From the NCBI RefSeq assembly GCF_026241315.1, contig NZ_JAPHNA010000004.1:1-64000 (forward strand): a DNA stretch of 64,000 bases, written 5' to 3'. Shown piece by piece: positions 51,593 to 61,782 of this stretch. The position numbers and the translations under genes were made by a program. The notes beneath the pieces were generated by a model. The model worked only from the letters and a program-made list of their open reading frames with translations. It had not been told where the DNA came from and ran no database searches. Positions within the stretch are counted from its first letter, which is position 1. Each line of letters opens with the position of its first letter. This DNA is from Campylobacter sp. MIT 21-1684 (GTDB lineage: Bacteria; Campylobacterota; Campylobacteria; Campylobacterales; Campylobacteraceae).

Positions 51593-52935
51593 TTTCTTGC
51601 TCTTTTAACTAAATCAGCAATTAAAAAAGCAAGCTCTAAAGCTTGATCTGCGTTTAATCTTGGATCACACTGCGTTTCATATCTTTTTTCAAGACTCTGT
51701 GCAGTAATATTACTTGCCCCGCCTGTACATTCTGTTACATCCTGTCCTGTCATTTCTAGATGTACTCCACCGGGATATACCCCTTCACTCATTGCAACTT
51801 CAAAAAAAGTTTGCACTTCTTGCATAATTTTATTAAATTCTCTTGTTTTAAAATTCCCCATTTTTGTTGTATTGCCGTGCATAGGATCTATGCTATATAT
51901 CAAATTCAATCCTTCGCTTTTCAAACGAGAAAAAATTTTGGGTAAATTTGAAGCAATCAATTCAACTCCCATACGTATAATAAAAGTGAGCCTACCTTCT
52001 TCATTATTTGGATTTAAAGCATTTGCTAAAGCTATGATTTCATCAGCACTTGCATTAGGTCCTATCTTTACACCTAAAGGATTTTTAACTCCGCTTAAAA
52101 AATGCACGTGAGCCTCATCAATATTACGAGTCCTCTCTCCTATCCATAACATATGAGCCGAACAGTCATAAACTTCTCCACTTAAACTATCCTCACGTGT
52201 TAAAGTTTGCTCATAAGGCAGCAATAAAGCTTCGTGTGAAGTATAAACCGTAACCTCTCTTAAACTAGGAGTATTGTTCGTATTTATACCACAAGCTTCC
52301 ATAAAAGCAAGAGCTTGAGAAATTTTTTCACTAAGATCACTATACTGCCTGTGAAATTCGCTCTTCGTAAGAAAACCCAAATTCCAACGATGTACCTCGT
52401 GTAAATCAGCCAAACCACCACGAGCAAAACCACGCAGTAAATTTAAGGTTGTTGCACTTTGATAATACGCTTCTAACATTCTTTGAGGATCTGGAATACG
52501 TGCTTGTTCATCAAATTTAAAACCATTGATAATATCACCACGATAACTTGGAAGTTTTTTTCCATCAAGTTCTTCAAAATCGCTGCTTCGAGGTTTAGCA
52601 AACTGTCCTGCTATACGTCCAATTTTAACAACAGGACAGCCACCTGCAAAAGTTAAAACTATTGCCATTTGAAGAAGAATTTTAAACATATCTCGTATAT
52701 TCACTGCGCCAAAATTCTCAAAACTTTCAGCACAATCTCCACCTTGCAAAACAAAAGCATCTTTTTGGGAAACTCTTGCAAGTGCCTTTTTCAAATTTCT
52801 CACTTCACCGGCAAAAACTAAAGGAGGAAGCTTATTGAGTCTGTGTAAAACTTTTTCGAGTTCTTGTGAATTTGGGTAAGTCGGTTGCTGTCTAATGGGA
52901 AATTTTTTCCAAGAATCCTTCGTCCAATTCATCAT
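51589..52935 (-). CDS. class II DAHP synthase
   Basis: Makes 3-deoxy-D-arabino-heptulosonate 7-phosphate from PEP and erythrose-4-phosphate, the first step of aromatic amino acid synthesis. The 448 residues match the class II (plant-like) enzyme: WKKFPIRQQPTYPNSQELE, FVLQGGDCAESFENFG with the metal cysteine, SHEALLLPYEQTLTR and DPMHGNTTKMGNFKTREF with the catalytic His and Asp. GGVHLEMTGQDVTECTGG completes the site. Two adjacent start codons (52935, 52932) are possible. Confidence 0.95.
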   Translation of the reverse strand: MMNWTKDSWKKFPIRQQPTYPNSQELEKVLHRLNKLPPLVFAGEVRNLKKALARVSQKDAFVLQGGDCAESFENFGAVNIRDMFKILLQMAIVLTFAGGCPVVKIGRIAGQFAKPRSSDFEELDGKKLPSYRGDIINGFKFDEQARIPDPQRMLEAYYQSATTLNLLRGFARGGLADLHEVHRWNLGFLTKSEFHRQYSDLSEKISQALAFMEACGINTNNTPSLREVTVYTSHEALLLPYEQTLTREDSLSGEVYDCSAHMLWIGERTRNIDEAHVHFLSGVKNPLGVKIGPNASADEIIALANALNPNNEEGRLTFIIRMGVELIASNLPKIFSRLKSEGLNLIYSIDPMHGNTTKMGNFKTREFNKIMQEVQTFFEVAMSEGVYPGGVHLEMTGQDVTECTGGASNITAQSLEKRYETQCDPRLNADQALELAFLIADLVKRARK

Positions 52936-52966
52936 ATGTCCATTACTTTATGAATTCAAATAAAGA

Positions 52967-53323
52967 TTATTTTTTAAGTTCCTTAATACGTGCAGCCTTA
53001 CCTCGTCTTTCTCTAAGATAAAAGAGTCTTGCACGACGTACGCGACCTCTTCGTAAAACACTAATATTTTCCAAACTTTCACTATAAAGAGGAAAAATTC
53101 TTTCAACCCCGATATTATTTGCACCTATTTTTCGTACAGTAAATGTGGCACTTACTCCATTACCACGTCTTATAATACAAACGCCTTCAAAATGCTGAAT
53201 ACGCGTTTTATCACCTTCTTGAATACGAATAGCAAGTTTTAAAATATCTCCTGCTCTAAAATGCGGAATATTTTTTTCTTTTATTTGTTTTGCTTCAAAC
53301 TGTTCTATATATTTATTTTTCAT
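52967..53323 (-). CDS. rplS: ribosomal protein bL19
   Basis: A 118-residue large-subunit protein near the 30S interface. The sequence [44 protein letters not shown] and [16 protein letters not shown] is characteristic. It directly follows trmD (10-base gap), as in most bacteria (rpsP-rimM-trmD-rplS order). Confidence 0.97.
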   Translation of the reverse strand: MKNKYIEQFEAKQIKEKNIPHFRAGDILKLAIRIQEGDKTRIQHFEGVCIIRRGNGVSATFTVRKIGANNIGVERIFPLYSESLENISVLRRGRVRRARLFYLRERRGKAARIKELKK

Positions 53324-53333
53324 TGCTTCATCC

Positions 53334-54038
53334 TTATTTTCTACGTCTGTATTTTAAAAACAAATCTGGTCTAAAAAATTGTGTTTTATACGACGCTAAA
53401 ATAGTTTTTAAAGCTGAAATTTTAGCGTGATTACCCTTTAAAAAGACTGAAGGTGTGCTAAACTGTTGCGAATTTCTTTCATAAAGAAAGGGTTTTGTAA
53501 AAGAAGGAGCTTCAAGAAGATCGCACTCAAAACTTTCTTCTATAAGACTTGCACTATTGCCCAACACCCCATCAAGATTACGTACAATCGCATCACAAAG
53601 CACAAGAGCTGGGAGTTCTCCTCCTGTTACAATAAAATCACCTATACTAAAAATTTCATTAGCAAAATACTCTAACACTCTCTCATCAATACCCTCATAT
53701 CTCCCGCATACAAAAACAATATGCTTCTTGCGACTTAAACGTTTTGCATCTTGCTGCTTAAAACTCTTTGCACTTGGATTCAAAAAAATAAAATGAGAAT
53801 TTTCATCTTGTTGTTGAATGTATTCTAAAGCATCAAATAAAGGTTGTGTTTGAAGTACAAGCCCGGCTCCGCCACCTATTTTATAGTTATCAACTTTTTG
53901 ACAATTTTGTTGCGAGAATGTTCTAGGATTATAAAATTCAAGCTCAAAAAGATTTTTTTTTAAAGCCTTAGCAAGTATTGAATCTTCAAAATAGAAACGA
54001 AGTAGGTTCGGAAACAAAGAGACAAAACTGAATTTCAT
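53334..54038 (-). CDS. trmD: TrmD, tRNA (guanine-N1)-methyltransferase
   Basis: Forms m1G37 in tRNAs, preventing frameshifting. The 234 residues contain the deep trefoil-knot SAM site [18 protein letters not shown] and [22 protein letters not shown], and [18 protein letters not shown] chose the ATG at 54038, which overlaps the rimM stop (ATGA); the frame to 54074 lies inside rimM. The C-terminal substrate domain is of normal length. Confidence 0.96.
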   Translation of the reverse strand: MKFSFVSLFPNLLRFYFEDSILAKALKKNLFELEFYNPRTFSQQNCQKVDNYKIGGGAGLVLQTQPLFDALEYIQQQDENSHFIFLNPSAKSFKQQDAKRLSRKKHIVFVCGRYEGIDERVLEYFANEIFSIGDFIVTGGELPALVLCDAIVRNLDGVLGNSASLIEESFECDLLEAPSFTKPFLYERNSQQFSTPSVFLKGNHAKISALKTILASYKTQFFRPDLFLKYRRRK

Positions 54039-54610
54039 GAATTTTCCAAAATAAAAAAAACATCGATAGTACAAAAAATCCTAGATTTTTCTATCTCTAT
54101 TTTCTTAACAAATTTATCAAGATATGGTACATAAAAAATTTTTGCAAATCCTTTTTTTATCATATTTTCATCGGTTTGAATTTCAAAAAGATAGCCCATG
54201 GTATTTTCTATAATATCTTTTACTTTGCCTATTTTTTGCAACTTCAAATCAGACATAAAAACCCAAAGCTCACAACCTAAAATATCAAAATAGAAATACT
54301 CATCTTTTTTAAGTATGCAAGTATTGCGAGTATATTCTATGCTTTGATAGAGGTAAATATTAGTTAATTCTTTTACTTTTTCTCTACTATTATAATTTTC
54401 AAATAAAACTATTTTATTGAAACTATTATAATGTTTGATAGTAAGCTTTTTGGAAAAATCAATGTCGCAAACAGAATGAAAACTCGTAAAAAAAACAGCA
54501 TCTTTCTTAAATTGCGAAGGAAAGTCGCTAAGATTATGAAGTCGTATATAACCTTTTAAACCGATACTTTTGCCAAGTTTTGCAACACAAACAAATTGCT
54601 CTTCACTCAA
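54035..54610 (-). CDS. rimM: RimM, 16S rRNA processing factor
   Basis: Assists maturation of the 30S head domain and binds S19. The 191-residue protein has an N-terminal beta-barrel with [25 protein letters not shown] and a PRC-barrel C-terminal domain (about 100-180, [29 protein letters not shown]). It is longer at the C terminus than the E. coli protein. Overlaps khpA and trmD. Confidence 0.93.
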   Translation of the reverse strand: MSEEQFVCVAKLGKSIGLKGYIRLHNLSDFPSQFKKDAVFFTSFHSVCDIDFSKKLTIKHYNSFNKIVLFENYNSREKVKELTNIYLYQSIEYTRNTCILKKDEYFYFDILGCELWVFMSDLKLQKIGKVKDIIENTMGYLFEIQTDENMIKKGFAKIFYVPYLDKFVKKIEIEKSRIFCTIDVFFILENS

Positions 54611-54845
54611 ATATTTTAACCGTAATACGATAATTCATTGTATCTTTATTTTTATAGGCAGAAAGAACACTCTTAATAGCTTGTATCATCTTACCATTTT
54701 TTCCTATAAATTTTCCTGTGTCAACCTTATCTGCATAAATGATAAGTTCTGCAAAATTCTCATCTAAACAAACTTTTTCTACTTGAATCTTCTCAGGATA
54801 ATCTGCGATAAGCTTAGCATATTCTTTTAAAAAATTTTCTACCAT
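54603..54845 (-). CDS. khpA: KhpA-like KH-domain RNA-binding protein
   Basis: An 80-residue single KH domain protein. The GxxG loop is [18 protein letters not shown], preceded by [19 protein letters not shown]. KhpA-type proteins bind RNA broadly and often work with KhpB/EloR in growth and division. Its place between rpsP and rimM is the usual bacterial arrangement. Confidence 0.93.
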   Translation of the reverse strand: MVENFLKEYAKLIADYPEKIQVEKVCLDENFAELIIYADKVDTGKFIGKNGKMIQAIKSVLSAYKNKDTMNYRITVKIFE

Positions 54846-54848
54846 AAT

Positions 54849-55076
54849 TTATTTACTAGTAAGAGAGGAAACTTTATCGCTAAGTTTTGCACCTACGCTC
54901 TTCCAATATTCTAAACGTTTAGAATCAAAACGAATAACTTCGGGTTCAACCATAGGATTATAATACCCTATGCTTTCTATCCAACCTCCATCGCGACGTT
55001 TTCTGCTATCAGTTACTACGATACGATAAAACGGTCTTTTAGTTCTTCCCATTCTTGTAAGTCTAATTACTGTCAT
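54849..55076 (-). CDS. rpsP: ribosomal protein bS16
   Basis: A 75-residue 30S protein with [44 protein letters not shown] and a short tail. It precedes khpA by 3 bases. AAGGAG precedes the start. Confidence 0.97.
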   Translation of the reverse strand: MTVIRLTRMGRTKRPFYRIVVTDSRKRRDGGWIESIGYYNPMVEPEVIRFDSKRLEYWKSVGAKLSDKVSSLTSK

Positions 55077-55134
55077 TTTTACTCCTTAAAGTTTTAAATT
55101 TTATCTCTAAATACATAATATCCATAAATAAAAT

Positions 55135-56472
55135 TTAAAACTGCTTGCGAGCTTGATTCATCATTTGCATTAAACTCTCCATTCCTTTTTGTCCTGAAAA
55201 TTTTCTCGCAAGTTTAGCAGCACTACCAAACTGTTTTAAAAAACGATTGACTTCTACTTGAGAAAGCCCTGCACCTTGTGCTATACGACGTTTTCTAGCA
55301 TTATTAAGCAAACTTGGCATCTCTCTTTCTTTTGGAGTCATTGATGATATCATCGCTTTGATACGTACTATTTCTTTAGAATTATCAAGATCTAAGTCTT
55401 TAACTTGCGAAGCTACATTAGAAAGCCCGGGTATCATAGTCAATAAAGATTTCATACTGCCAAGCTTTTTTACACTTTCCATTTGAACAAGAAAATCATT
55501 AAAATTAAATTCACCTTTCTTAATCTTCTGACTAAGTTTCTTAGCTTCTTTTTCATCAATAATTGTAGCTGTTTTTTCAGCTAAAGTAGCCAAATCGCCT
55601 TCCCCCATAATCCTGCTTACTATTCTTTCTGGAAGAAAAGCTTCTAAATCAGCAATCTTTTCACCAACACCTATAAAACGTAAAGGAATGCCAAGTTGTC
55701 TTGCTATGCTAAGAGCTATGCCACCTTTAGTATCAGCATCAAATTTAGATAAAATCACCCCGCTAATACCTAAGGCTTCATTAAAACTCCCTGCAGTTTT
55801 TACACCATCTTGCCCACTCATTGCGTCAGCAATATAGAAAATTTCATCTGGTTGCAGAGAATCTTTTAAGTCCTTGAGTTCATCCATTAACATTGCATCT
55901 ATAGCTAAACGACCGGCAGTATCAACAAGCAAAACATCAAATAAAGAACTTTTGGCTTTTTGCAAAGCTGCTTGTGCTACTTTTAGGGGCTTTTTTTCAC
56001 TTTCAAGCCAAAACAGCTCTAATTCATTAAGCTCACAAAGCTGTTTCAACTGTTCAACAGCAGCTAAACGTTGTAAATCGCAAGCAGCTATCAGTACTCT
56101 TTTACCTCGAAGTTTTAAATAATTTGCAAGTTTTACAGTACTTGTTGTCTTACCTCCACCTTGCAAACCCGTCATTAACACCACAGTAGGAGGTTTTTGG
56201 GCAAAGACAAAACCTTGATTTGAACCTTTGATACGTAAAACATTTTCCAAATTCGACTTTATAGAATTAAGAAAATGTTTTTGTCCTATACCATTCTTTC
56301 TTACTTCCTCTTCAATCAAAACTAAAAGCTCTTTTACAACTTTGTGATACACATCAGCTTTCAAAAGTGCTTTTTTTAAAGTCTCCAAAGCATTTTTTAA
56401 GGCTTTTTCATCATCAACAAAACGAAGTTTATTTACTGCTGATTTAAAAGATTCGCTGATAACTTCAAACAC
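55135..56472 (-). CDS. ffh: Ffh, signal recognition particle protein
   Basis: SRP GTPase that targets inner-membrane proteins to FtsY and SecYEG. The 445 residues show the N domain (about 1-85), a GTPase G domain with GLQGGGKTTSTVKLANYL, DTAGRLAIDAMLMDELKDL, SKFDADTKGGIALSI and GVGEKIADLEAF, and a methionine-rich M domain (about 300-445) that binds 4.5S RNA and signal peptides. Upstream of rpsP in the same operon. Confidence 0.97.
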   Translation of the reverse strand: MFEVISESFKSAVNKLRFVDDEKALKNALETLKKALLKADVYHKVVKELLVLIEEEVRKNGIGQKHFLNSIKSNLENVLRIKGSNQGFVFAQKPPTVVLMTGLQGGGKTTSTVKLANYLKLRGKRVLIAACDLQRLAAVEQLKQLCELNELELFWLESEKKPLKVAQAALQKAKSSLFDVLLVDTAGRLAIDAMLMDELKDLKDSLQPDEIFYIADAMSGQDGVKTAGSFNEALGISGVILSKFDADTKGGIALSIARQLGIPLRFIGVGEKIADLEAFLPERIVSRIMGEGDLATLAEKTATIIDEKEAKKLSQKIKKGEFNFNDFLVQMESVKKLGSMKSLLTMIPGLSNVASQVKDLDLDNSKEIVRIKAMISSMTPKEREMPSLLNNARKRRIAQGAGLSQVEVNRFLKQFGSAAKLARKFSGQKGMESLMQMMNQARKQF

Positions 56473-56528
56473 TACTTTCGCCTTTCTTACTTAAAATTAT
56501 AAAACCAATTATTATATAAAAGCTTTGC

Positions 56529-57290
56529 TTAAATGCCTTTAAAATCTAGATTTTTTATTTCAAAGCCCATTTGAGAAAAAGTTTCGTCTAAATGGGCTTT
56601 AAAAGAATATTCTAAAAACCGTATTTCATAGCTATGTAAATACATTCTACGAGCTGAAATTTTGGCATATTTTTCATCTCCTATAATTCCATGTTTAATA
56701 AAAGCTGTATGTACTCTAATCTGATGCGTTCTGCCTGTTTGTATTACTACTTTTGCAAGAGTTTTTTTTCCAATAACCATTAACGGTGTAATAATACTAA
56801 GTGCTTGGAGTCCTTGTTTGGATACTTTAGTATAAGCACCACCTTTTATTTTCATAGTCAATAAAGGCTCATTAATAGTAATCTGTTCAGCTAATACTCC
56901 ATCAAGTACTGCGATATAGCTTTTAAAAACCCTTTGTTCTCTAAATTCTTCTATACACTTTTTACGAATTGCATCATCTTTGCACAATACAAGCACTCCA
57001 CTTGTCTGCTTATCCAAACGGTGAAGCAACTTAGCCTTATAGAGTTTTTCTAAATCTTCACTAATGCAATTATAAGGTTTATTTATAGCAAGAATTCTAT
57101 TATCTTCAAATAGTATATGAGCTTTTTTTATTTGTAATACTTCAAATTTGCTCTTTTTATCCATCAAAGTTCTTGCAAGAATAATTTTTCTTCCTTGTGA
57201 AAAAACACAACCCTTATCAATCATATCTTTTGCTTTCTTATGAGAAATTCTTTCTTGAAATGCTAAAAGTTTATAAGCTTTTTCCTGCAT
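56529..57290 (-). CDS. RluA-family pseudouridine synthase
   Basis: A 253-residue pseudouridine synthase for rRNA or tRNA. An S4-like segment (ISHKKAKDMIDKGCVFSQG) precedes the catalytic domain with LAINKPYNCIS and LLHRLDKQTSGVLVLCKDD (catalytic Asp), and KVVIQTGRTHQIRVHTAFIKHGIIGDEKY. The target uridine cannot be told. I chose the ATG at 57290, which follows AAAGGTG; GTG at 57296 is possible. It overlaps waaA by 20 bases. Confidence 0.92.
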   Translation of the reverse strand: MQEKAYKLLAFQERISHKKAKDMIDKGCVFSQGRKIILARTLMDKKSKFEVLQIKKAHILFEDNRILAINKPYNCISEDLEKLYKAKLLHRLDKQTSGVLVLCKDDAIRKKCIEEFREQRVFKSYIAVLDGVLAEQITINEPLLTMKIKGGAYTKVSKQGLQALSIITPLMVIGKKTLAKVVIQTGRTHQIRVHTAFIKHGIIGDEKYAKISARRMYLHSYEIRFLEYSFKAHLDETFSQMGFEIKNLDFKGI

Positions 57291-58437
57291 ACACACCTTT
57301 CTGGATAGCTTGAATGATCGGTTGTAAATCTTTTTTTTGCTTAACTATGGCTTGATTATTTTGCCTATGAACTAATTCATCAAATTCTTGTATATTTTCA
57401 CAGAAAATAATATTTTCTACTTGAGAAAAAAGTGTTTTTTGGTTATCAATATATTTTCCACTTATAATGCTATTTTTAAAAAAAGCCGCTTCGACAGGAT
57501 TGTGTCCTCCTATACCTTTCACAAAAGAACCGCCAAGTACTACTACATCACTAATAGAATAAAAATTCACAAGCTCTCCCAAAACATCAAGCAAGACGAT
57601 TTGATTTTTAAAGAGTTCTTCTATTCCATTATCGAAAGAAAAATCACTTACTGTGCTAAAACCTATGCCTTTGCTTGATAACAATTCTTTAACCTCTACA
57701 AAACGCTCAGGATGTCTCGGTGCTATAAGCAATTTTTCATTCTCAAGCAAACTAATATTTTTAAGCAAAAGTTCTTCTTCGTTATTGTGGGTATTTGCAA
57801 AAAGAATAAGTTTTGAACAAAGTTTTTGCAATTTCCTTGTAAGTTTTGGCTCTAAACTTGCTTTTATATTACAAAAAACATGTACATTTTTCGCACCAAG
57901 CTCTAAAAGCCTTTCTTTATCTTTTTCACTTTGAGCAAATACCTCATCAATATAAAAAAACACTTTTCTATAAAAAAAAGCAAATCTTTTATAATTTTTA
58001 TAAGATTTTTCTGTAATTCTTGCATTCACAAGAATGACTTTCGCACCTTTAACTTTAGCGCAAAAAACAAGCATTAACCAATACTCTGCTTCAAAAAGTA
58101 CCAAAACTTTACAAGGCTTTAACCAAAAAGGAAGAAAAGGTTCAAAAGCTAAAAAATTAACCTTTTTACAAAACATACAAGCATAATCAAAACCTGTTTG
58201 TGTAATAGTGCTCACTCGAGAATCAAAACAAAGTACTAATTTTTCAATACTTTTTGCTTCACCCAAAGAACAAATGTGAAAATGTACTGCGGCAAGCTGT
58301 TGTTTTATATTTCTATAAAGAAAGAAACGAGCCTTTAAGCTATTTTTATATTTCACCTTTGCAAAAGAAAGAAGAAAGATGAAAGGAGCGGCAAAAAACC
58401 ATACTATTACAACAATGATATAATAAAGAAAAAGCAA
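57271..58437 (-). CDS. waaA: WaaA (KdtA), Kdo transferase
   Basis: Adds Kdo sugars to lipid IVA in LOS synthesis at the inner membrane. The 388-residue GT30 enzyme has an N-terminal membrane helix (about 2-24), HFHICSLGEAKSIEKLV, FEAEYWLMLVFCAKV, VNARITEKSYKNYKRF and the nucleotide-sugar loop VLGGSFVKGIGGHNPVEAAFF. The sequence is shorter than the roughly 425-residue E. coli form. It lies 3 bases after the zinc-ribbon gene. Confidence 0.93.
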   Translation of the reverse strand: MLFLYYIIVVIVWFFAAPFIFLLSFAKVKYKNSLKARFFLYRNIKQQLAAVHFHICSLGEAKSIEKLVLCFDSRVSTITQTGFDYACMFCKKVNFLAFEPFLPFWLKPCKVLVLFEAEYWLMLVFCAKVKGAKVILVNARITEKSYKNYKRFAFFYRKVFFYIDEVFAQSEKDKERLLELGAKNVHVFCNIKASLEPKLTRKLQKLCSKLILFANTHNNEEELLLKNISLLENEKLLIAPRHPERFVEVKELLSSKGIGFSTVSDFSFDNGIEELFKNQIVLLDVLGELVNFYSISDVVVLGGSFVKGIGGHNPVEAAFFKNSIISGKYIDNQKTLFSQVENIIFCENIQEFDELVHRQNNQAIVKQKKDLQPIIQAIQKGVYAGKSL

Positions 58438-58439
58438 AT

Positions 58440-59147
58440 TTATTCTTGGACTTTATAAAGTATCCTTCCACAATGCGGACAAGTAACGATTTCTTCGCCT
58501 CGTATTATAGAAAGATGAGTTTTATCATAAATTTTCATAAAACATCCATAACAAGCCTGTTTTTTCACAGGGACAACAGCTGTATTTTTCGCCCATTTGC
58601 GAATTTTTTCATAAAAACTCAAAACTCTTTGATTCATTTCAGCTATTAATTGTGTTTTTCTATCATAAACACCCATTCTCTCTTTTTCTATGGTTTGTAT
58701 TTGAGTTTGAATATCAATTTTAACACTCTCCATTTGCTGCACTTCTTTTGCTTTTTCATCTAAGAGTTCTTTTTTAAAAGCCTCTTTGCTGTCTAAAATT
58801 TTATCAAGCCTGACAATCTCATCATTTGCTGCGTCTAACTGCTCTCTTGCTATATCTTCTTCTATTTTTAGAGCATTGGCTTCTTTTTCAGTTTTTACCA
58901 TAGTACTTTTTTTTGAAAGCTCCTTGATCTTAGTCGAAAATTCTGTAATATGAGTATTGTTTTGAATTTTTTGCTGCTGGGTGTCTTTAATTTCATTATC
59001 CAAATCGCTTAATTGAATATCAATTTTAAGAATTTTATTTTCTGCGTCTTTTAAAACTTTACTTATGGTCTCAATTTTAGGTTCAAAACTATCAATTTCT
59101 TGGTCTATTTTGGACAAAAGCACCAATTGCTCAAGATATTTATTCAT
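58440..59147 (-). CDS. zinc-ribbon coiled-coil protein of the HP0958/FlgZ family
   Basis: A 235-residue protein: residues about 15-180 form a long antiparallel coiled-coil hairpin (for example LDNEIKDTQQQKIQNNTHI, KTEKEANALKIEEDIAREQL), and the C terminus is a C4 zinc ribbon (ACYGCFMKIYD and VTCPHCGRILY). Helicobacter pylori HP0958 binds RpoN and flaA mRNA and is needed for flagellation, so this is probably its Campylobacter counterpart. It links the operon to flagellar expression. Confidence 0.9.
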   Translation of the reverse strand: MNKYLEQLVLLSKIDQEIDSFEPKIETISKVLKDAENKILKIDIQLSDLDNEIKDTQQQKIQNNTHITEFSTKIKELSKKSTMVKTEKEANALKIEEDIAREQLDAANDEIVRLDKILDSKEAFKKELLDEKAKEVQQMESVKIDIQTQIQTIEKERMGVYDRKTQLIAEMNQRVLSFYEKIRKWAKNTAVVPVKKQACYGCFMKIYDKTHLSIIRGEEIVTCPHCGRILYKVQE

Positions 59148-59156
59148 TTATTTTCC

Positions 59157-59882
59157 TTAAACATAATTAAATGGATTTTTAGAATTTCTTATTATAACCT
59201 CTAGCGATAAATTTTGCAAATTTCTTGCAAGACTTTGAGCAAAATAGTTTTCAGATTCAAAATGCCCTATATCGATAAGATTTAATTGATTTTCAATAGC
59301 CTCAAAAGCCTGATGATACTTTAAATCTCCTGTCAAAAAACAATCAGCATTAACTTCTTGTAGTAAATCACCGCCACTACCAACACAAACCGCGATACGT
59401 CTAAGATTTTTTTTTCCACAATAGCTTACTCTTAAAAATTGCATATTAAAACTTTTCTTTACCAATTCACATAATTTCGAAAAACACATATCTACATCTA
59501 TATAAATCAAAAATTTTTCTTGTGTATAAGATTGAAAACCTAAAATTTCGGAAACAACATAGGCATTAAGATGACTTAAATCGTAATTCGTATGCAAAGA
59601 AATCAAAGAAATATTTTTTAGCAACATATCCTTTATTATTCCCACAGGATACTGCTCTCCTCTTAAATTCTTTAGAGCTTTAAAAAGTAAAGGATGATGG
59701 GTGATACAAAGAGAATTCGGTTCAAATTCATCAACAAGTTTTTTACTAAGATCAAGACTTATATAAATCTTTTCAATTTCATCATTGCTATTGCCTAACA
59801 AAAGCCCACTATTATCCCAATTCGCCTGAGTTTCAAAAGGACTTAATGTATTTAAAAATTCATAAACTTCAATTAATTTCAT
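59157..59882 (-). CDS. NIF3/DUF34 family metal-binding protein
   Basis: A 241-residue protein with the NIF3 hallmarks: [27 protein letters not shown] with the His pair, [11 protein letters not shown] and late [15 protein letters not shown] with [10 protein letters not shown]. These ligands bind two metals in a toroidal hexamer. The family is conserved but its activity is unsettled (suggested GTP cyclohydrolase-like or metal-related). It overlaps glyQ by 14 bases. Confidence 0.93.
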   Translation of the reverse strand: MKLIEVYEFLNTLSPFETQANWDNSGLLLGNSNDEIEKIYISLDLSKKLVDEFEPNSLCITHHPLLFKALKNLRGEQYPVGIIKDMLLKNISLISLHTNYDLSHLNAYVVSEILGFQSYTQEKFLIYIDVDMCFSKLCELVKKSFNMQFLRVSYCGKKNLRRIAVCVGSGGDLLQEVNADCFLTGDLKYHQAFEAIENQLNLIDIGHFESENYFAQSLARNLQNLSLEVIIRNSKNPFNYV

Positions 59883-60732
59883 TCAATGTATTCTTATAAG
59901 TTTGAGCACAAGTTTTAGAAAGTTCTCGTATTTTTAACATATATTCTTGTCTTTGAGCAACAGAAATCACCCCTCTAGCATCAAGCAAATTAAAAGTATG
60001 GGCAGCAAGCATACAGTAATCATAAGCAGGAAGTGCTAATCCTTGCTCTAAAATTCTCTTACATTCTTTATATGCATTTTCAAATTGTGAATGTAACATA
60101 GAAACATCACTCAACTCAAAATTATATTTACTAAATTCATACTCACTTTGCCTATGCACATCTGCATAGCTTATCTTCTCTCCTTTATATTCACTCCAAA
60201 TAATATCATATACATTTTCAACATTTTGCAAATACATTGCAATTCGCTCAAGCCCATAAGTGATCTCCACACTAACCTGCTCTACTGCCAAACCTCCAAC
60301 TTGTTGAAAATAAGTAAATTGTGTTACTTCCATACCATCAAGCCATACTTCCCAACCTAAACCCCAAGCACCTAAACTCGGACTCTCCCAATTGTCTTCA
60401 ACAAAACGAACATCGTGATTTTTCAAATCAAAACCAAGCTGTTGAAGACTCTTAAGATAAAGTTCTTGTATAGCATCAGGACTAGGTTTAATGAGCACCT
60501 GAAATTGATAGTACATCCCCAAACGATTAGGATTTTCTCCATATCTCCCATCTGTAGGTCTTCTGCTTGGTGCAACATACGCACTTGCCCAAGCTTTTTT
60601 TCCTAAACTTCTCAAAAAAGTTGCAGGATGAAAAGTACCTGCCCCAGCCGGCATATCGTAAGGCTGCATAATAGCACAACCTTGTTCTTGCCAATAATTT
60701 TGCAAATTTAATATCATTTGTGAAAAGGTCAT
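59869..60732 (-). CDS. glyQ: GlyQ, glycyl-tRNA synthetase alpha subunit
   Basis: The catalytic subunit of the heterotetrameric bacterial glycyl-tRNA synthetase. The 287 residues include [44 protein letters not shown]-like [15 protein letters not shown], and [16 protein letters not shown]. The beta subunit gene is not in this window. It lies 5 bases after the DUF3972 gene. Confidence 0.97.
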   Translation of the reverse strand: MTFSQMILNLQNYWQEQGCAIMQPYDMPAGAGTFHPATFLRSLGKKAWASAYVAPSRRPTDGRYGENPNRLGMYYQFQVLIKPSPDAIQELYLKSLQQLGFDLKNHDVRFVEDNWESPSLGAWGLGWEVWLDGMEVTQFTYFQQVGGLAVEQVSVEITYGLERIAMYLQNVENVYDIIWSEYKGEKISYADVHRQSEYEFSKYNFELSDVSMLHSQFENAYKECKRILEQGLALPAYDYCMLAAHTFNLLDARGVISVAQRQEYMLKIRELSKTCAQTYKNTLNEIN

Positions 60733-60737
60733 CTATA

Positions 60738-61268
60738 TTACTCTTCTTTGCTTTTTTCATTATTTTCTAATGCATCATTTTGTTCTAATCGAGATTCTTT
60801 ACCAAAAACATCAATGGTTTTATTCCACATTAATTTATATTTACGTTTAAGAAATTCTATCTCTTCACGAGCGTGTTTAAGCTCAATATTCAAAGTTTCT
60901 GCAGTAGTTCTTCCCTCATCGTATAATTCTTGCATAGAATATAAAGCATCTTTTAAGAATTTATTTTCATTTTTTAAAGCTTCTAAGGTTTCATCTTTAG
61001 CATCTAAAACCTTTTCGTGTAAATTTAAAATTGTCCCTATTGTTTTTTCAACAAAACTTTCACCAGCTAAAGTCATAGAATTCACTAAAGTGTTTTGCGA
61101 TTTTGCTGCACTTGGAACAATTGAAAAAGTACCTTGATTAGCTTCTATATAAATTTTACCTTCTTCCTCTTTAAAATTCAGTGCTCCATTTGCCATCATC
61201 CCTTTAACAACATCTTCGTTCAAATGAACTAATTTGCAAAATTCTTGAAGTTCTAAATATGCTTGCAT
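60738..61268 (-). CDS. DUF3972-like coiled-coil protein with N-terminal HTH-like domain
   Basis: A 176-residue protein. The first 50 residues (AYLELQEFCKLVHLNEDVVK and ALNFKEEEGKIYIEAN) look like a small helix-turn-helix/excisionase-like module; residues about 90-160 form a coiled coil (ETLEALKNENKFLKDALYSM, LNIELKHAREEIEFLKRKYK). The tail is acidic. It resembles the DUF3972 family known from Helicobacter and Campylobacter; function unknown. Sits between purE and glyQ. Confidence 0.78.
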   Translation of the reverse strand: MQAYLELQEFCKLVHLNEDVVKGMMANGALNFKEEEGKIYIEANQGTFSIVPSAAKSQNTLVNSMTLAGESFVEKTIGTILNLHEKVLDAKDETLEALKNENKFLKDALYSMQELYDEGRTTAETLNIELKHAREEIEFLKRKYKLMWNKTIDVFGKESRLEQNDALENNEKSKEE

Positions 61269-61277
61269 TTATATCCT

Positions 61278-61775
61278 TTATAACAAAACTTCTACTTGCT
61301 TTGAATCTTTTTCAATCTTTTTTTCATTTTCTTGCCGGTCCTGTTTTAATGCTTGAGCTAATTTTTCATTATTTAAGGCAAGAATTTGCAATGCTAAATA
61401 GGCTGCATTGATAGCACCTGCCTTCCCTATGGCTAAAGTACCTACAGGAATGCCACTTGGCATTTGCACAGTCGAAAATAAAGAATCCATACTCGCTAGA
61501 TTGCTCCCGCTCATCGGTACACCAAGTACAGGTTTAAGAGTGTAGGCTGCACAAACACCAGCCAAATGCGCTGCCATACCAGCCGCGGCTATAAAAACCT
61601 TTGCTCCTTTTTTTTCTGCATTTTCAAGGTATTCTTTTGTTCTTTTTGGGCTTCGGTGTGCTGAAGTGATAACAAGCTCATATTTAACTCCAAAATTTTT
61701 AAATACTTTAACACACTCACTCATTATTTCATAATCGCTTTTACTTCCCATTACAATAGATACGAATTCCATCAT
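61278..61775 (-). CDS. purE: PurE, N5-carboxyaminoimidazole ribonucleotide mutase
   Basis: Rearranges N5-CAIR to CAIR in purine synthesis. The 165-residue class I PurE shows IVMGSKSDYEIM, VITSAHRSPKRTKEYL (catalytic His), AAAGMAAHLAGVCAAYT and GVPMSGSNLASMDSLFSTVQ, GIPVGTLAIGKAGAINAAYLA. Two adjacent Met starts; the C-terminal tail is charged. 7 bases after the U32 gene. Confidence 0.96.
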   Translation of the reverse strand: MMEFVSIVMGSKSDYEIMSECVKVFKNFGVKYELVITSAHRSPKRTKEYLENAEKKGAKVFIAAAGMAAHLAGVCAAYTLKPVLGVPMSGSNLASMDSLFSTVQMPSGIPVGTLAIGKAGAINAAYLALQILALNNEKLAQALKQDRQENEKKIEKDSKQVEVLL

Positions 61776-61782
61776 TTTTCCT

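Noticed and set aside
60748-61137. Open frame of 129 codons on the plus strand opposite the DUF3972-like gene.
   Set aside because: Shadow frame: the minus-strand gene has Shine-Dalgarno, operon context and coiled-coil periodicity; the plus frame has none of these.
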